Shown: piece after piece, positions 24,854-33,800 of the stretch
Position numbering within the stretch: the first letter of the stretch is position 1
Layout: every line of letters begins with the position of its first letter
Source: Mycobacterium colombiense
GTDB taxonomy: Bacteria; Actinomycetota; Actinomycetes; Mycobacteriales; Mycobacteriaceae
Reading direction: 5' to 3'
DNA length: 64,000 nucleotides
NCBI RefSeq assembly: GCF_001665835.1
Contig: NZ_LZSX01000081.1
Span: forward strand, 28,474 to 92,473
Translations under genes and position numbers: made by a program
The notes under the pieces: generated by a model
Seen by the model: only the letters and a program-made list of their open reading frames with translations
Databases searched by the model: none
Told to the model about the DNA's origin: nothing

Positions 24854-26356
24854 TTAGCCAGTGGGCGCCCAGTTGCCGTGGAAGCCCATGGGCACCCGCT
24901 GCGGCAGGTGGACCGTGGCCACCCGCTCGAGCGTCTGCGCGTCCAGCAAGAGCAACTGGCCCTCATCGTGGTCGCGGTGATAGCCGAAGCCCATCAGGAT
25001 GCCGTCGTCTTCGGCGCGGGCGCCGGGGTTCGGCACAAAGGACATCTCGCCGAGTAAAAGGCCGGCATCGAGGGCAGCGGCCGTACTCGATCCGGTCGCA
25101 TAGTCGTGCTTGTAGAGCGCGGTGGACATCTCGGACGCCCCGTTCGACAGGTAGCCGCCGTCGGTGCCGATGGTGTAGCCGAATCGGTGCCGCCCGCCCA
25201 GCAGGCCCTCGTTGATGCGCGGAAACTCCTGCGGGCGATCGTCGTGGCGTTCGCTGGTCACCGCCCCGGTCGCGAGGTTGACTGTCCAGCGGTCCAGCGT
25301 CGGCCGGCTGTCGCCGGGGCCGCGCAGGTCGTGGTCGAACATCCGCGAGTAGCGGACCACATCGAGCACCAAAACCTCAGCGCCACCGCGCATCTCGGTG
25401 TAGGCGTTGAGCGGGTGGTAGACGTAGCAGGGTTCGATGTCGAACCAGCGGATGTCTTTGTTGCCGCCCTCGCGCGGCATGACGCCGATGCGCGCCTGGT
25501 AGTCCGGATTCCACCGGTAGGGCATCCGATTGATCGGCTCGCGATTGCGGTTGATCATCGTGGTCACCGGACCGGGGATCCGGACGCGTCCGAGCAATGA
25601 CTGCATCACGAGCCGGGCCGGCAAACCCAACCAACGCGGCACGTTCGTCGGCATCACCTGCACGGGATCGAACGTCACCGGCAGGTCGTAGATCACCACG
25701 TATTTGTCGGTCAGCGAGAAGTCGTGCATCATCGGCGACCCGCCGACCTCGATGTCGACGGTGCGACGGGCACGGCCGGCGGTGTCGATCACCGAGTACT
25801 GCACGGTCCGCCCGCGGGTGAACGCGTAGGACACCGCGTGCAATTCGCCGGTGCGGGGATCGCGGTGCGGATGGGCGGTATAGCCCCCGAACAGGGTGCC
25901 GTCGAAATCGCACGGCCCCTCGGTGTCCAGCTCGTCGGTCAGCCGGTAATTCGCCCCGCCCCCCTCGACGAGCGCCAGCGTTTGCCCGGCATGGCTCAGC
26001 ACATTGGTGTTCGGGCCGGCGGAGAGCATCCCGGCGCGGGGGTTCAGCCCGCGGGGCGCCGGCCGGCCCAATGCCCTGCAGACGTGCGCGGTGCGCACCC
26101 AGCGGTTGCGGTACCAGCGGGCCTGCCCGTCGCGCAGCGCCACCCCGTGCACCATGCCGTCGCCGCTGAACCAGTGGTAGACGGCCGGGTCCACCTCGGC
26201 GACCGGGTTGGGCCCGTTGCGCAGGTAGCGGCCGTCGAGGTGTTCGGGAATGCGACCGGTGACGCGCAGATCGTGCGCGGTGACTTCCGCGCTCACCGGC
26301 GCCAGGAAGTCCTCGAGGTAGGGGTTGCCGGATTTGGCGGTTGCCGTAGTCACCAA
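24854..26356 (-). CDS. Carotenoid cleavage oxygenase family protein (Rv0654-like)
   Basis: 500 aa. A seven-bladed propeller dioxygenase with a His-coordinated Fe(II). The candidate ligands lie in GGYTAHPHRD, SPMMHDFSLTD, CYVYHPLNAY and GFHGNWAPTG. The family splits a carotenoid or stilbene-type double bond with O2; Rv0654 has been described as acting on carotenoids. The start is TTG at 26356 or the adjacent GTG at 26353, with AGGAG upstream. It is divergent from a TetR gene, with a perfect 13-bp palindrome in the shared promoter. Confidence 0.92.
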   Translation of the reverse strand: MVTTATAKSGNPYLEDFLAPVSAEVTAHDLRVTGRIPEHLDGRYLRNGPNPVAEVDPAVYHWFSGDGMVHGVALRDGQARWYRNRWVRTAHVCRALGRPAPRGLNPRAGMLSAGPNTNVLSHAGQTLALVEGGGANYRLTDELDTEGPCDFDGTLFGGYTAHPHRDPRTGELHAVSYAFTRGRTVQYSVIDTAGRARRTVDIEVGGSPMMHDFSLTDKYVVIYDLPVTFDPVQVMPTNVPRWLGLPARLVMQSLLGRVRIPGPVTTMINRNREPINRMPYRWNPDYQARIGVMPREGGNKDIRWFDIEPCYVYHPLNAYTEMRGGAEVLVLDVVRYSRMFDHDLRGPGDSRPTLDRWTVNLATGAVTSERHDDRPQEFPRINEGLLGGRHRFGYTIGTDGGYLSNGASEMSTALYKHDYATGSSTAAALDAGLLLGEMSFVPNPGARAEDDGILMGFGYHRDHDEGQLLLLDAQTLERVATVHLPQRVPMGFHGNWAPTG

Positions 26357-26368
26357 GGCTGAACTCCT

Positions 26369-26381
26369 ATAACATTGTTAT
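26369..26381. promoter_or_regulatory. TetR operator candidate between the oxygenase and tetR genes
   Basis: ATAACATTGTTAT, a perfect palindrome with 6-bp arms around one central base, only 12 bases from the oxygenase start. The GC-rich setting makes this AT-rich site stand out. The divergent TetR gene is the natural candidate to bind it. Confidence 0.65.
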
Positions 26382-26427
26382 TTCAGCGTTATTGGCACGG
26401 TACGCCGCCGATGAGAAGATGGCAACG

Positions 26428-27099
26428 ATGACTTCAGAGCTTCAGCGCAGCGTTCGCGACGAGATGCTGCACGCCGCGGTCGGCCTGCTCGACGAGCACG
26501 GGCCCGACGCCCTGCAGACGCGCAAGGTGGCCGGCACCGCGGGAACCTCCACGATGGCGGTGTACACGCACTTCGGCGGCATGCGGGGGCTGATCGCGGA
26601 GGTGGCCGAGGAGGGCCTGCGGCAGTTCGACGAAGCGCTGACGGTGCCGCGGACCGCCGACCCGGTCGCCGATTTGTTCGTCACCGGTGCGGCCTACCGC
26701 CGCTACGCCATCAGGCGCCCGCACATGTACCGACTGATGTTCGGCAGCACCAGCGCGCACGGCATCAACGCGCCCGCCCACAACGTCCTGACGCTGACGG
26801 TCGCCGAGATCGAGCGGAGCTATCCCAGCTTCGCGCACGTGGTGCGCGGGGTGCACCGGTGCATGCTGGCCCGCCGGATCACCGTGGGCGCCGCGCACGA
26901 CGACGCGTCCGTCGTGGCCACCGCGGCCCAATTCTGGGCGTTGATCCACGGGTTCGTCATGCTGGAGCTGGCCGGCTATTACGGCGACGACGACTCGGCG
27001 GTCGCACCGGTGCTCGGTGCGATGACTACGAACTTGCTTGTCGCCCTCGGGGATTCACCCGAACGGGTGGAGCAGTCGCTGCGGTCGGCCAGGCACTGA
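26428..27099 (+). CDS. TetR-family transcriptional regulator (Rv0653c-like)
   Basis: 223 aa. The TetR helix-turn-helix is near residues 10-55 (TRKVAGTAGTSTMAVYTHFGG), followed by an all-helical ligand domain with FWALIHGFVMLELAGYYG. Start choice: ATG at 26428 has GAGAAG nine bases upstream, ATG at 26419 is also possible, and the frame is open back to 26392. It probably represses the carotenoid oxygenase and itself through the palindrome between them. Convergent with rplL and separated from it by a shared hairpin. Confidence 0.88.
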   Translation: MTSELQRSVRDEMLHAAVGLLDEHGPDALQTRKVAGTAGTSTMAVYTHFGGMRGLIAEVAEEGLRQFDEALTVPRTADPVADLFVTGAAYRRYAIRRPHMYRLMFGSTSAHGINAPAHNVLTLTVAEIERSYPSFAHVVRGVHRCMLARRITVGAAHDDASVVATAAQFWALIHGFVMLELAGYYGDDDSAVAPVLGAMTTNLLVALGDSPERVEQSLRSARH

Positions 27100-27108
27100 A
27101 CGCACGAA

Positions 27109-27134
27109 ACCCCCGGGATGGTGATCCCGGGGGT
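27109..27134. terminator. Bidirectional hairpin between tetR and rplL
   Basis: A perfect 11-bp stem, ACCCCCGGGAT / ATCCCGGGGGT, with a 4-base loop. It lies 10-15 bases from both convergent stop codons and can end transcription from either side. Confidence 0.85.
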
Positions 27135-27148
27135 GGCGCGCTTGCGAC

Positions 27149-27544
27149 TTACTTGACGGTGACGGTGGCGCCGGCGGCCTCGAGCTTGGTCTTGGCCTCG
27201 TCGGCGGCCTCCTTGGCCACCTTCTCCAGCAGCGGCTTGGGCGCGCCGTCGACCAGGTCCTTGGCCTCCTTGAGGCCCAGGCCGGAGACGATCTCGCGGA
27301 CCACCTTGATGACGCCGATCTTCTTGTCACCGGCGGCCTCGAGGATGACGTCGAACTCCGACTGCTCCTCGGCGGCCTCGGCGGGCGCGCCACCGGCAGC
27401 GCCACCACCGGCGGCGGCAACGGCGACCGGGGCGGCCGCGGTGACCTCGAAGGTCTCCTCGAACTTCTTCACGAAGTCGGAGAGCTCCAGCAGGGTCATT
27501 TCCTTGAAAGCGTCGAGCAGGTCGTCAGTAGACATCTTTGCCAT
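27149..27544 (-). CDS. rplL: 50S ribosomal protein L7/L12
   Basis: 131 aa, the mobile stalk protein that recruits and activates translation GTPases. N-terminal dimerisation domain (STDDLLDAFKEMTLLELSDF), Ala/Gly-rich hinge, and a C-terminal domain with KIGVIKVVREIVSGLGLKEA. It lies 42 bases downstream of rplJ in the L10 operon and ends at the shared hairpin. Confidence 0.99.
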   Translation of the reverse strand: MAKMSTDDLLDAFKEMTLLELSDFVKKFEETFEVTAAAPVAVAAAGGGAAGGAPAEAAEEQSEFDVILEAAGDKKIGVIKVVREIVSGLGLKEAKDLVDGAPKPLLEKVAKEAADEAKTKLEAAGATVTVK

Positions 27545-27586
27545 GGGTGTGGGTCCTTCCTTGTTTTCCAGGTTCCGGGTTGGTTG

Positions 27587-28219
27587 TTACTGGGCTTCGG
27601 CCGGGGTTTCCGGCGCCTCGGCGTGCGCTTCCGAAGCGGGTTCCGGGGTGGCGTCCGCGGCGGGCTCCGCAGCGGCTGCGGGTTCTGCAGCAGCGGCGGG
27701 ACCTTCGGCGGCCTTCTTCTCCTGCAGCGCTGCCGCGAGGCGGGCGACCTGCGAAGCGGGAGCGTTGAACAGCCCCGCCGCCTTGGCGAGGTTGCCCTTC
27801 ATCGCGCCGGCCAGCTTGGCCAGCAGCACCTCGCGCGACTCGAGGTCGGCGATGCGCTCGACTTCGGCGACCGTGAGCGCACGGCCGTCCATGTAGCCGC
27901 CCTTGATGACCAGCGCCTTGTGTTCCTTGGCGAAAGTCTTGATGGCCTTGGCGGCGTCGACCGCTTCCCCGGTGACGAACGCGATGGCCGTCGGGCCGGC
28001 GAACAGCTCGTCGAGCCCCTCGACCCCGGCCTCCGAAGCCGCACGCTTGACCAGCGTGTTCTTGGCCACCGAGTAGGTGGCCGCCCCGTTGAGCGAGCGC
28101 CGCAGCTCGGCCAGGTTGGCGACGGTCAGACCCCGGTACTCCGTGATCAGGGTCGCGGTCGATTCCTTGAACTGCTCGGCGATGTCTGCAACGGCGGTGG
28201 CCTTGTCAGCCCTGGCCAT
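27587..28219 (-). CDS. rplJ: 50S ribosomal protein L10
   Basis: 210 aa. The base of the ribosomal stalk; it binds 23S rRNA and several L7/L12 dimers, and in many bacteria represses its own mRNA leader. The L10 core (ADKATAVADIAEQFKESTAT onward) is followed by a C-terminal Ala/Glu/Pro-rich tail of about 40 residues typical of mycobacteria. ATG at 28219 has AGGAGG upstream. It follows a long structured leader. Confidence 0.99.
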   Translation of the reverse strand: MARADKATAVADIAEQFKESTATLITEYRGLTVANLAELRRSLNGAATYSVAKNTLVKRAASEAGVEGLDELFAGPTAIAFVTGEAVDAAKAIKTFAKEHKALVIKGGYMDGRALTVAEVERIADLESREVLLAKLAGAMKGNLAKAAGLFNAPASQVARLAAALQEKKAAEGPAAAAEPAAAAEPAADATPEPASEAHAEAPETPAEAQ

Positions 28220-28421
28220 GCCTACCTCCTGAAGTGAAAGACAATGCGACGTGTCGTCTCGATTCCCCCGAAGAACGACGAACGCCCCGGCGCAGAAGCG
28301 GCCGGGGCGTGAAATACGCCGGCGCGAGCCGGCGCTGATGCCTCGTCCTCCTGCGTGGGCCGCCGGGATGCTCCCGGACCTTCAACCGATTGCTCGGTGA
28401 CCGACGGTCTTCGGTGGATCG
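28220..28421 (-). ncRNA. Ribosomal L10 leader of rplJL mRNA
   Basis: About 200 untranslated bases between the predicted promoter and rplJ, with two tandem perfect hairpins: a 10-bp stem ACGCCCCGGC/GCCGGGGCGT (28282-28310) and a 7-bp stem CGCCGGC/GCCGGCG (28317-28334). Leaders in this position are known L10 autoregulatory elements. The precise L10-binding kink-turn was not assigned. Confidence 0.7.
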
Positions 28422-28427
28422 GCTAAC

Positions 28428-28456
28428 AGAATAGCGTGGCCCGCGCGATCAGCCAA
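28428..28456 (-). promoter_or_regulatory. Promoter of rplJ-rplL
   Basis: On the minus strand, TTGGCT (28456-28451), a 17-base spacer, then TATTCT (28433-28428). Transcription would start near 28421, giving a ~200-base structured leader. The match to the SigA consensus is good for mycobacteria. Confidence 0.6.
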
Positions 28457-28466
28457 AACGGTGGCC

Positions 28467-28907
28467 TCAGGTGACGGCGAGGACCAGCAGGACGAACACC
28501 GCCAGCAGCAGGATCACCCGCACCCGGTGCCGTCGATCCCAGCGGGCCGCGAGCTCGCGCGAGAGCTCACCGGTGCTCGGCCACTTCGCGATGCGGTTGT
28601 TGATCGGCACCAGCAGGGCGATGGTCAGCAGGATCACCGCGGCCATCAGCCCCGCGGCGATGCCGCAGAGCCAGTCGCGCTGCTCGCCGCGCTCCTGGAT
28701 GGCGAGCGAGGCCACCAGCAGCAGGGTGACGGCGTACCAAAACGGCATCGTCGTGCCCAGCGCGCGGGCGGCACCGCCGCGGGCCGCCCGGAAGCCGTCG
28801 TCGGGCAGCCGGGCGATGAGCGGGTTGAAGAAGACCGCGACCGCCAGCTCCACGCCGACCATCAGTCCGGTCACCACAACCGCGAGCGCGTCGATGCTGT
28901 TGTTCAT
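28467..28907 (-). CDS. DUF1772 (anthrone-oxygenase-like) membrane protein
   Basis: 146 aa with four likely membrane helices (near residues 5-25, 55-75, 80-102 and 124-144). The conserved Asn/Pro segment FFNPLIARLP and the central RGEQRD loop fit DUF1772, which includes fungal anthrone-oxygenase-like proteins. ATG at 28907 was chosen; the frame opens further upstream without family support. Divergent from the HxlR gene with repeats between them, so probably its target. Activity unknown. Confidence 0.72.
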   Translation of the reverse strand: MNNSIDALAVVVTGLMVGVELAVAVFFNPLIARLPDDGFRAARGGAARALGTTMPFWYAVTLLLVASLAIQERGEQRDWLCGIAAGLMAAVILLTIALLVPINNRIAKWPSTGELSRELAARWDRRHRVRVILLLAVFVLLVLAVT

Positions 28908-28929
28908 GGCAATGACCTTTGCGGTTATG

Positions 28930-28963
28930 CTGACAAATATCAAGGTACTGACAAATTAGTCAG
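28930..28963. promoter_or_regulatory. Repeats between the DUF1772 gene and hxlR-type gene
   Basis: A direct repeat CTGACAAAT (28930-28938 and 28948-28956, 18 bases apart), the second copy forming the inverted repeat CTGAC-N6-GTCAG. The AT-rich stretch lies just upstream of the HxlR start, so it is probably the binding site for that regulator and also part of the divergent promoters. Confidence 0.5.
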
Positions 28964-28973
28964 CGAGGTGCTC

Positions 28974-29303
28974 GTGTCCGTATCGAAGAAGGAACTCAGC
29001 GACTGCCCGATCGACGCCGCGCTGTCGGTCATCGACGGCCGCTGGAAGGGCACCATCCTGTGGCGACTGTGCGACGGCCCGATGCGCACCGCCGAACTGC
29101 GGCGCAGCATCCCCGGCATCACCGAACGGATGCTCATCCGGCACCTGCACGAACTGGTCGACGCCGGGATCATCGAGCGCCACGACGCGCGCACGGTGCC
29201 GCCGTGCGTGCACTATTCGATTTCCGAATACGGCATGACGCTGGGGCCGGTGCTGGCGAGCCTGTGCGACTGGGGCCGAAAGCACATGCAGCGGGTCAGC
29301 TGA
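28974..29303 (+). CDS. HxlR-family winged-helix transcriptional regulator
   Basis: 109 aa. The family pattern is clear: CPIDAALSVIDGRWKGTILW, then the helix-turn-helix RRSIPGITERMLIRHLHELVDAG and the wing ending VHYSISEYG. The single Cys16 region (LSDCPID) matches the redox-sensing Cys of HypR-like members. GTG at 28974 has GCGAGG upstream; a second GTG at 28968 is possible. It probably controls the divergent DUF1772 gene. Its end overlaps the ROK kinase gene tail by eight bases, convergently. Confidence 0.85.
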   Translation: MSVSKKELSDCPIDAALSVIDGRWKGTILWRLCDGPMRTAELRRSIPGITERMLIRHLHELVDAGIIERHDARTVPPCVHYSISEYGMTLGPVLASLCDWGRKHMQRVS

Positions 29304-30216
29304 GCCCCGCGAGCCGGGCCGCGCCGATCAGGCCGGCCTCACCGCCGAGCTCGCCCGGCACCACCCGCAGCCCGGACAAGAAGTCCAGGCCGGCGTATCC
29401 GGCGAGCTTGGCCCTCAGCGGGTCGAAGAGCAGCGGCCCGGATTTGGCGACACCGCCGCCGATCACCACGAGATCCAGATCGCACACCGCGCCGACCGAG
29501 GCGATCATCGCGGCGAGCGCGTTGGCGCCCCGGTGAAATGCCTGCTGGGCCAACGGGTCTCCGGTCGCCGCCGCGGCGGCCAGGTCGCTGGCGCCGGCCT
29601 CGGGCGGCGCGGACCAGCCGCTCTCCCGCGCCCGGCGCACCATCCACGGCCCGGACGCGACGGTCTCCACGCAGCCGTGACCGCCGCAGGTGCAGGGCCG
29701 CCCGTCCAATTCGACCACCACGTGCCCGACGTGCCCGGCGTTGCCGGTGCGCCCCGAGTAGGGGACGCCGTCGAGCACCAGTCCGCCGCCCACCCCGGTC
29801 GAGACCACCATGCCGAGCAGAAACCGGGCGTCCGGGGCCGCGTTTTTTCCCGCCCCTATCCACTGCTCCCCCAACGCCATACAGACGCCGTCACCGGCCA
29901 GCACCACCGGTAGCCCCGGCACCGCCGCGGCGACCTTGTCGCGCAACGGGAAACGGTCCCAGCTGTCGATATTGATCGGGCTGACGGATCCGCTGCGCAG
30001 ATCGATGGGCCCGGCCGAGGCGATCCCGACGGCGCCGACCGGAGCGTCCGCCGCGTGCAGCGCGTCGGCGATCATCGCTTCGACGACGGCCCACACGTCG
30101 CCGGCGGCGGGCGTGATCGGGGTGGGGCGGATGGCGGTGTACACCAGTTTTCCACCCGAATCTGCCAGTGCGGCAGCGATTTTAGTGCCGCCGATGTCCA
30201 GGCAGAGGGTGAGCAT
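29296..30216 (-). CDS. ROK-family sugar kinase (glucokinase-like, Rv0650-like)
   Basis: 306 aa. The ATP-binding motif LDIGGTKIAAAL opens the protein. The catalytic Asp lies in AGDGVCMALGEQ, and the ROK zinc signature GRPCTCGGHGCVE is present near residue 170. It phosphorylates a hexose, probably glucose or mannose. ATG at 30216. It follows the SurA-like gene by five bases in the alpha-mannosidase operon, so mannose released by the mannosidase is a plausible substrate; that is inference. Confidence 0.9.
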   Translation of the reverse strand: MLTLCLDIGGTKIAAALADSGGKLVYTAIRPTPITPAAGDVWAVVEAMIADALHAADAPVGAVGIASAGPIDLRSGSVSPINIDSWDRFPLRDKVAAAVPGLPVVLAGDGVCMALGEQWIGAGKNAAPDARFLLGMVVSTGVGGGLVLDGVPYSGRTGNAGHVGHVVVELDGRPCTCGGHGCVETVASGPWMVRRARESGWSAPPEAGASDLAAAAATGDPLAQQAFHRGANALAAMIASVGAVCDLDLVVIGGGVAKSGPLLFDPLRAKLAGYAGLDFLSGLRVVPGELGGEAGLIGAARLAGLS

Positions 30217-30221
30217 GGCGC

Positions 30222-30839
30222 TCAGTGCCGGTGGGTGTTGTCGGGCTGGCGGGGATCGCCGGGGTGCTCGTAGCCGGGGGCCAGCTGCACCAGCGCGGCG
30301 CGGCGCGCGTCCAGCCACAACCGGAAGGCGCGCCGGCGTGCGGCGCCGCGCAGGTGTTCCTCGATCGCCGATCGCACCTGGTCCAGCGGTGGGGCCGCTG
30401 AGGCCGCCGTGCGCCAGCCGTGTTCGCCCTGTTGCGGCGCGGCGAAACGCAGCGGGTTGCGGGCGTGATAGGCGGCCACGTCGGTATCGGCCACCCGCAG
30501 CGCGGCGGTGACGTCGACGAACAGCGCCCGGGCACGCGGATCGGCCAGCACGGCGGCGGCGACGCTGCCGATCTCCAGCCGGGCGGTCACGCCGGGCAGC
30601 AGCTCGGCCTCGGACGGCGCGCCGCGCGCGCTCAGCCCGCGGGCCTCGACCTCCGCGGCAACCACCCGCTCGGTGACGATGAGCTGGGTCAGCCACCGCC
30701 GCAGCTGACGGCCCTCGCTGGTGCCGCTGACGGGCAGCGCGGCCGCTCCCCGGGCGGCGCGCAGCCGCGCCTCAGCGCCGTCGAGGACGCCCGGCGAAAC
30801 GGGCACGCCGGCAACGGTCGCTATCGGGCGGATGCTCAT
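30222..30839 (-). CDS. Unassigned protein resembling SurA/PrsA N-domain (Rv0649 position, often called fabD2)
   Basis: 205 aa. Helical with no signal peptide. The pattern VAGVPVSPGVLDGAEARLR, then QLIVTERVVAAEVEARGL, then VADTDVAAYHARNPLRF recalls the N-terminal domain of SurA/PrsA foldases without a prolyl isomerase core. The M. tuberculosis gene in this place is named fabD2, but there is no GHS-type malonyltransferase nucleophile motif, and 205 aa is too short for a FabD. Its ATG overlaps the mannosidase stop (ATGA), and the kinase follows closely, so the three act as one unit. Confidence 0.7.
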   Translation of the reverse strand: MSIRPIATVAGVPVSPGVLDGAEARLRAARGAAALPVSGTSEGRQLRRWLTQLIVTERVVAAEVEARGLSARGAPSEAELLPGVTARLEIGSVAAAVLADPRARALFVDVTAALRVADTDVAAYHARNPLRFAAPQQGEHGWRTAASAAPPLDQVRSAIEEHLRGAARRRAFRLWLDARRAALVQLAPGYEHPGDPRQPDNTHRH

Positions 30840-33800
30840 GTCACCGTCACCTTCACCGCCGGCGAGTAGACCAGTCGGCCGGCGCAGCCGATCCGCACCA
30901 GCGCCCACCACCGGCCGGGTTCCAGCCAGGCCGGCGGGGTCAGCTGGAAGCCTAGGTCGACGGTGCCGCGGGCGGGCAGCACCGCGCCGAGGGCGCCCGG
31001 GCCCATCCATTCCCAGGTGCCCCAGGGGCTGATCAAGTGCGCCTCCAGCGCCAGGTCGGCGCCGGCGTGGCTGCCGACCGTGACGGTCAGGGCGCCCGCT
31101 TCGCCGGGTGCGAGCGTGACCTCGGTGGGCCGGTGGGCGAGGTAGACCAGCTCGCCGGTTGACCCGCCCACGGTCACCACGCAGACGTCCTCGACGGGCT
31201 GACACCAGGAGGCCGGCACGCCGTCGCCGGTGACGCGGAGCTCGGCGCGCACCGGGTAGAGGCCGGGTTCGGCGTGCGCGGGGACCGACACCACCACGTC
31301 TTGGTAGCAGTGGTCGCCCCGGCGCAGGGTGACGGGCAACTCGGCGGGCCTGGCCGTCCATCCGTCCGGACACCGGAGGCAGACCGTGCCGCGCAGCGTG
31401 GCGTCGGTGCTGTCGCATGCCGCACTGAGGCGCAGCGTCACCTTGCCGGCGGCCTCCGCGCTCGCCTGCGGCGGGTGCAGGTGGGCGACCGCCGGCAGCC
31501 CGCCGAGCGGCGCGGGGCCGCGATTGTGCAGCCAATACCGCGCGTACAGCGGCTGCGCGGTCTCGGCGTCCGGGGCCAGGACGGTCGCGCCGGCCGCGAC
31601 CCGTGCGTCCACGCGGGCCAGGACGGTCGCCACCTGGTAGCCGCGCAACTCGACCGAGGACACGGGTTCGGGGTGGGTTTCCAGCAGATCGGCGCGCCGC
31701 AGGTCGCGCAGCGTCGCGACGTCGGAGTCGATGGCGACGGGGGTGCGGGCGCCGATGGTCTCCACCAGGCGCAAGGCCACCGCGTTCGGGTCCAGCGGCG
31801 CCGCGCTGCCCGCGGTCAGCGGGTTGCCGGCGGCCTTGAGGGCGCCCAGCTGTACCGATTCGGGCTCGACGCGCAGCAGTGATCCGGCCGCCGGCAGCGC
31901 CGCCCCCAGTCCGCCCGGTGTGACGGCGAGCAGCGGCTGGGAGAACTGCGCGCTGCGGGCGGGGATCCGGGCCCGCCGCCAGTCGCCCGCCCCGCTGACC
32001 AACGCGTAGTCGAAGGCGTGGGTCCAGTGCTGCAGTTGGAAGTTGGAGCCGTCCGGCGCGGTGCGGCGCGGGTCGTCGATCCAGATGCCCGACGGCCAGC
32101 CGGTGCAGGACCGCATCAGCGCGGTGTGCAGGGTGCCCTCGGTGTCGACGGCGAAGCTGGGCACCCCGCGGTTGAGCAGGGCGACGGTGCGGTCTTCGAA
32201 AGCGTCCGTCTGCGAGGGGGATCTCTGCGTCACGGCGATCTCGGCGTCGCCGAGATCGCCGGCCAGCGCGGCGATCGCCGCCCGCAGGTCGTCCTCGTCG
32301 CGGCCGTCGATGATCAGCACCGGCAGCGCCCGCGGCGGACGCAGGTCGGCGTCGGGCACCCACACCGCGTCCAGCGGCGTCTCGGCCGGCACCCACACCA
32401 GGGCCCGGCCGGTCGCCGCCAACTGGCGCTCCAGCTCGTCGGCGTACTCCGGGGCGTCGGCCAGCACGGCCGCGGCGAAGGCGTTGCGGGCGGGCCCGCC
32501 CAGCGCGATGCGCACGTCGGGCAGGTTCGAATCGACCTCGAGGTGGCCGTAGCGCGGCTTGCCCGCGGCGCTGCAGGTGGCCGTGACTCCGGCGCGCACC
32601 AGCGCGACCATCAGCTCCCTGGCCAGCGGCCCGGCCATCGCCTCGGTCGGCGACACCACCTCGGCGACCGACACCGCCCGCACGCCCTCGCCGACCCTGA
32701 TCCGGGCCGCCGAGGACACGCCGAACCAGCCGTACGCCGGGTTGTCCAAGGTCCACAGGTGCCGCGCGGTGTCCACCGCGGCGGGCCCGTCATGCAGCAA
32801 CGCGAAACCGCGGCCGACGACGGCGTCGCCCACCTCGCTGACCGGCATGGCGCCCGGCACCGGGCACGGCCAGCGCAGCCGCACCAGCTGGTCGACGCCG
32901 CTGAACTCGTCGATGGTGGTGCGGCAGTCCACCCGCGCGACGCCCCGCCACAGTGTCAGGGTCTGGGTGTAGCACAGCAGCGTGCCGATCCGGCCGTGCA
33001 CCACCACCCGCTGACCGAGCGGCCCGTGGCACGCCTGCACCCGCGCGGGCTTCTCCGACGAGCACACCACCGGCCCCTTGGGCAGCAGGTGCCACGGGCC
33101 CTCACCCTGGCTCGGGTGCGCCGGGTATTCCTCGTAGACGGCGAGCTCGTTGCCCACCCGGCCGCGGGCGATCAGCTCGCGGCCGTCCTGGATCAACGAG
33201 GCGACTCCCCCGCCGCGCGCCGGGTCGACCTCGAGGCGGTAGTGCTCGTTGGCGATCACCGATCCCGCGACCGGTTCCCAGCCGGCCGGTTCGCCCCGGT
33301 CGGGCGCGGGCACCAGCCGGTACGCCCGCCACCCCAGCGACGGCACCTCGCGCGCCAGCCAGCTCACCGACCGGCCGTCGTGTTCGACGTGCGCCGCCAA
33401 CTCGGCCCCATCGGCGTCGAGCACCCGCACCCGGGCGCCCAGCGGCGGGTCGAGGCGCGCGGTGACGATGTCGGTGCGCCGGCAGGTCAGCGGATTCCAC
33501 ACGATCACGTCGCCCTCGCCGCCGCTGGACAGCAACGCCAGCGAGTTGTCGCGGGCCGCGCGGCCCAGCTCCCAGGCGTCGCGCCATCCGGTCAGCAGGT
33601 CGAGGTACACCTGGTCGGATTCCGAGCCGGTGATGGCGTCGTGGTGCGCGCCGTAGACCAGCTGCACCCAGGCCTTGGCCAGGGCGGCCTGCGGATACTC
33701 GGCGCCGGTCAGCAGCCCGGCGAACACCGCGAAACGCTCGGCCTGCAGCACGGCGTTCTCGGCGGCCCGGTTGGCCTGCTTGGTGTCGATGTAGGACACG

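Noticed and set aside
30222..32756. 844-aa ORF overlapping the mannosidase tail
   Set aside because: Arg/Gly/Pro-rich shadow; the mannosidase and the 205-aa gene explain the stretch.
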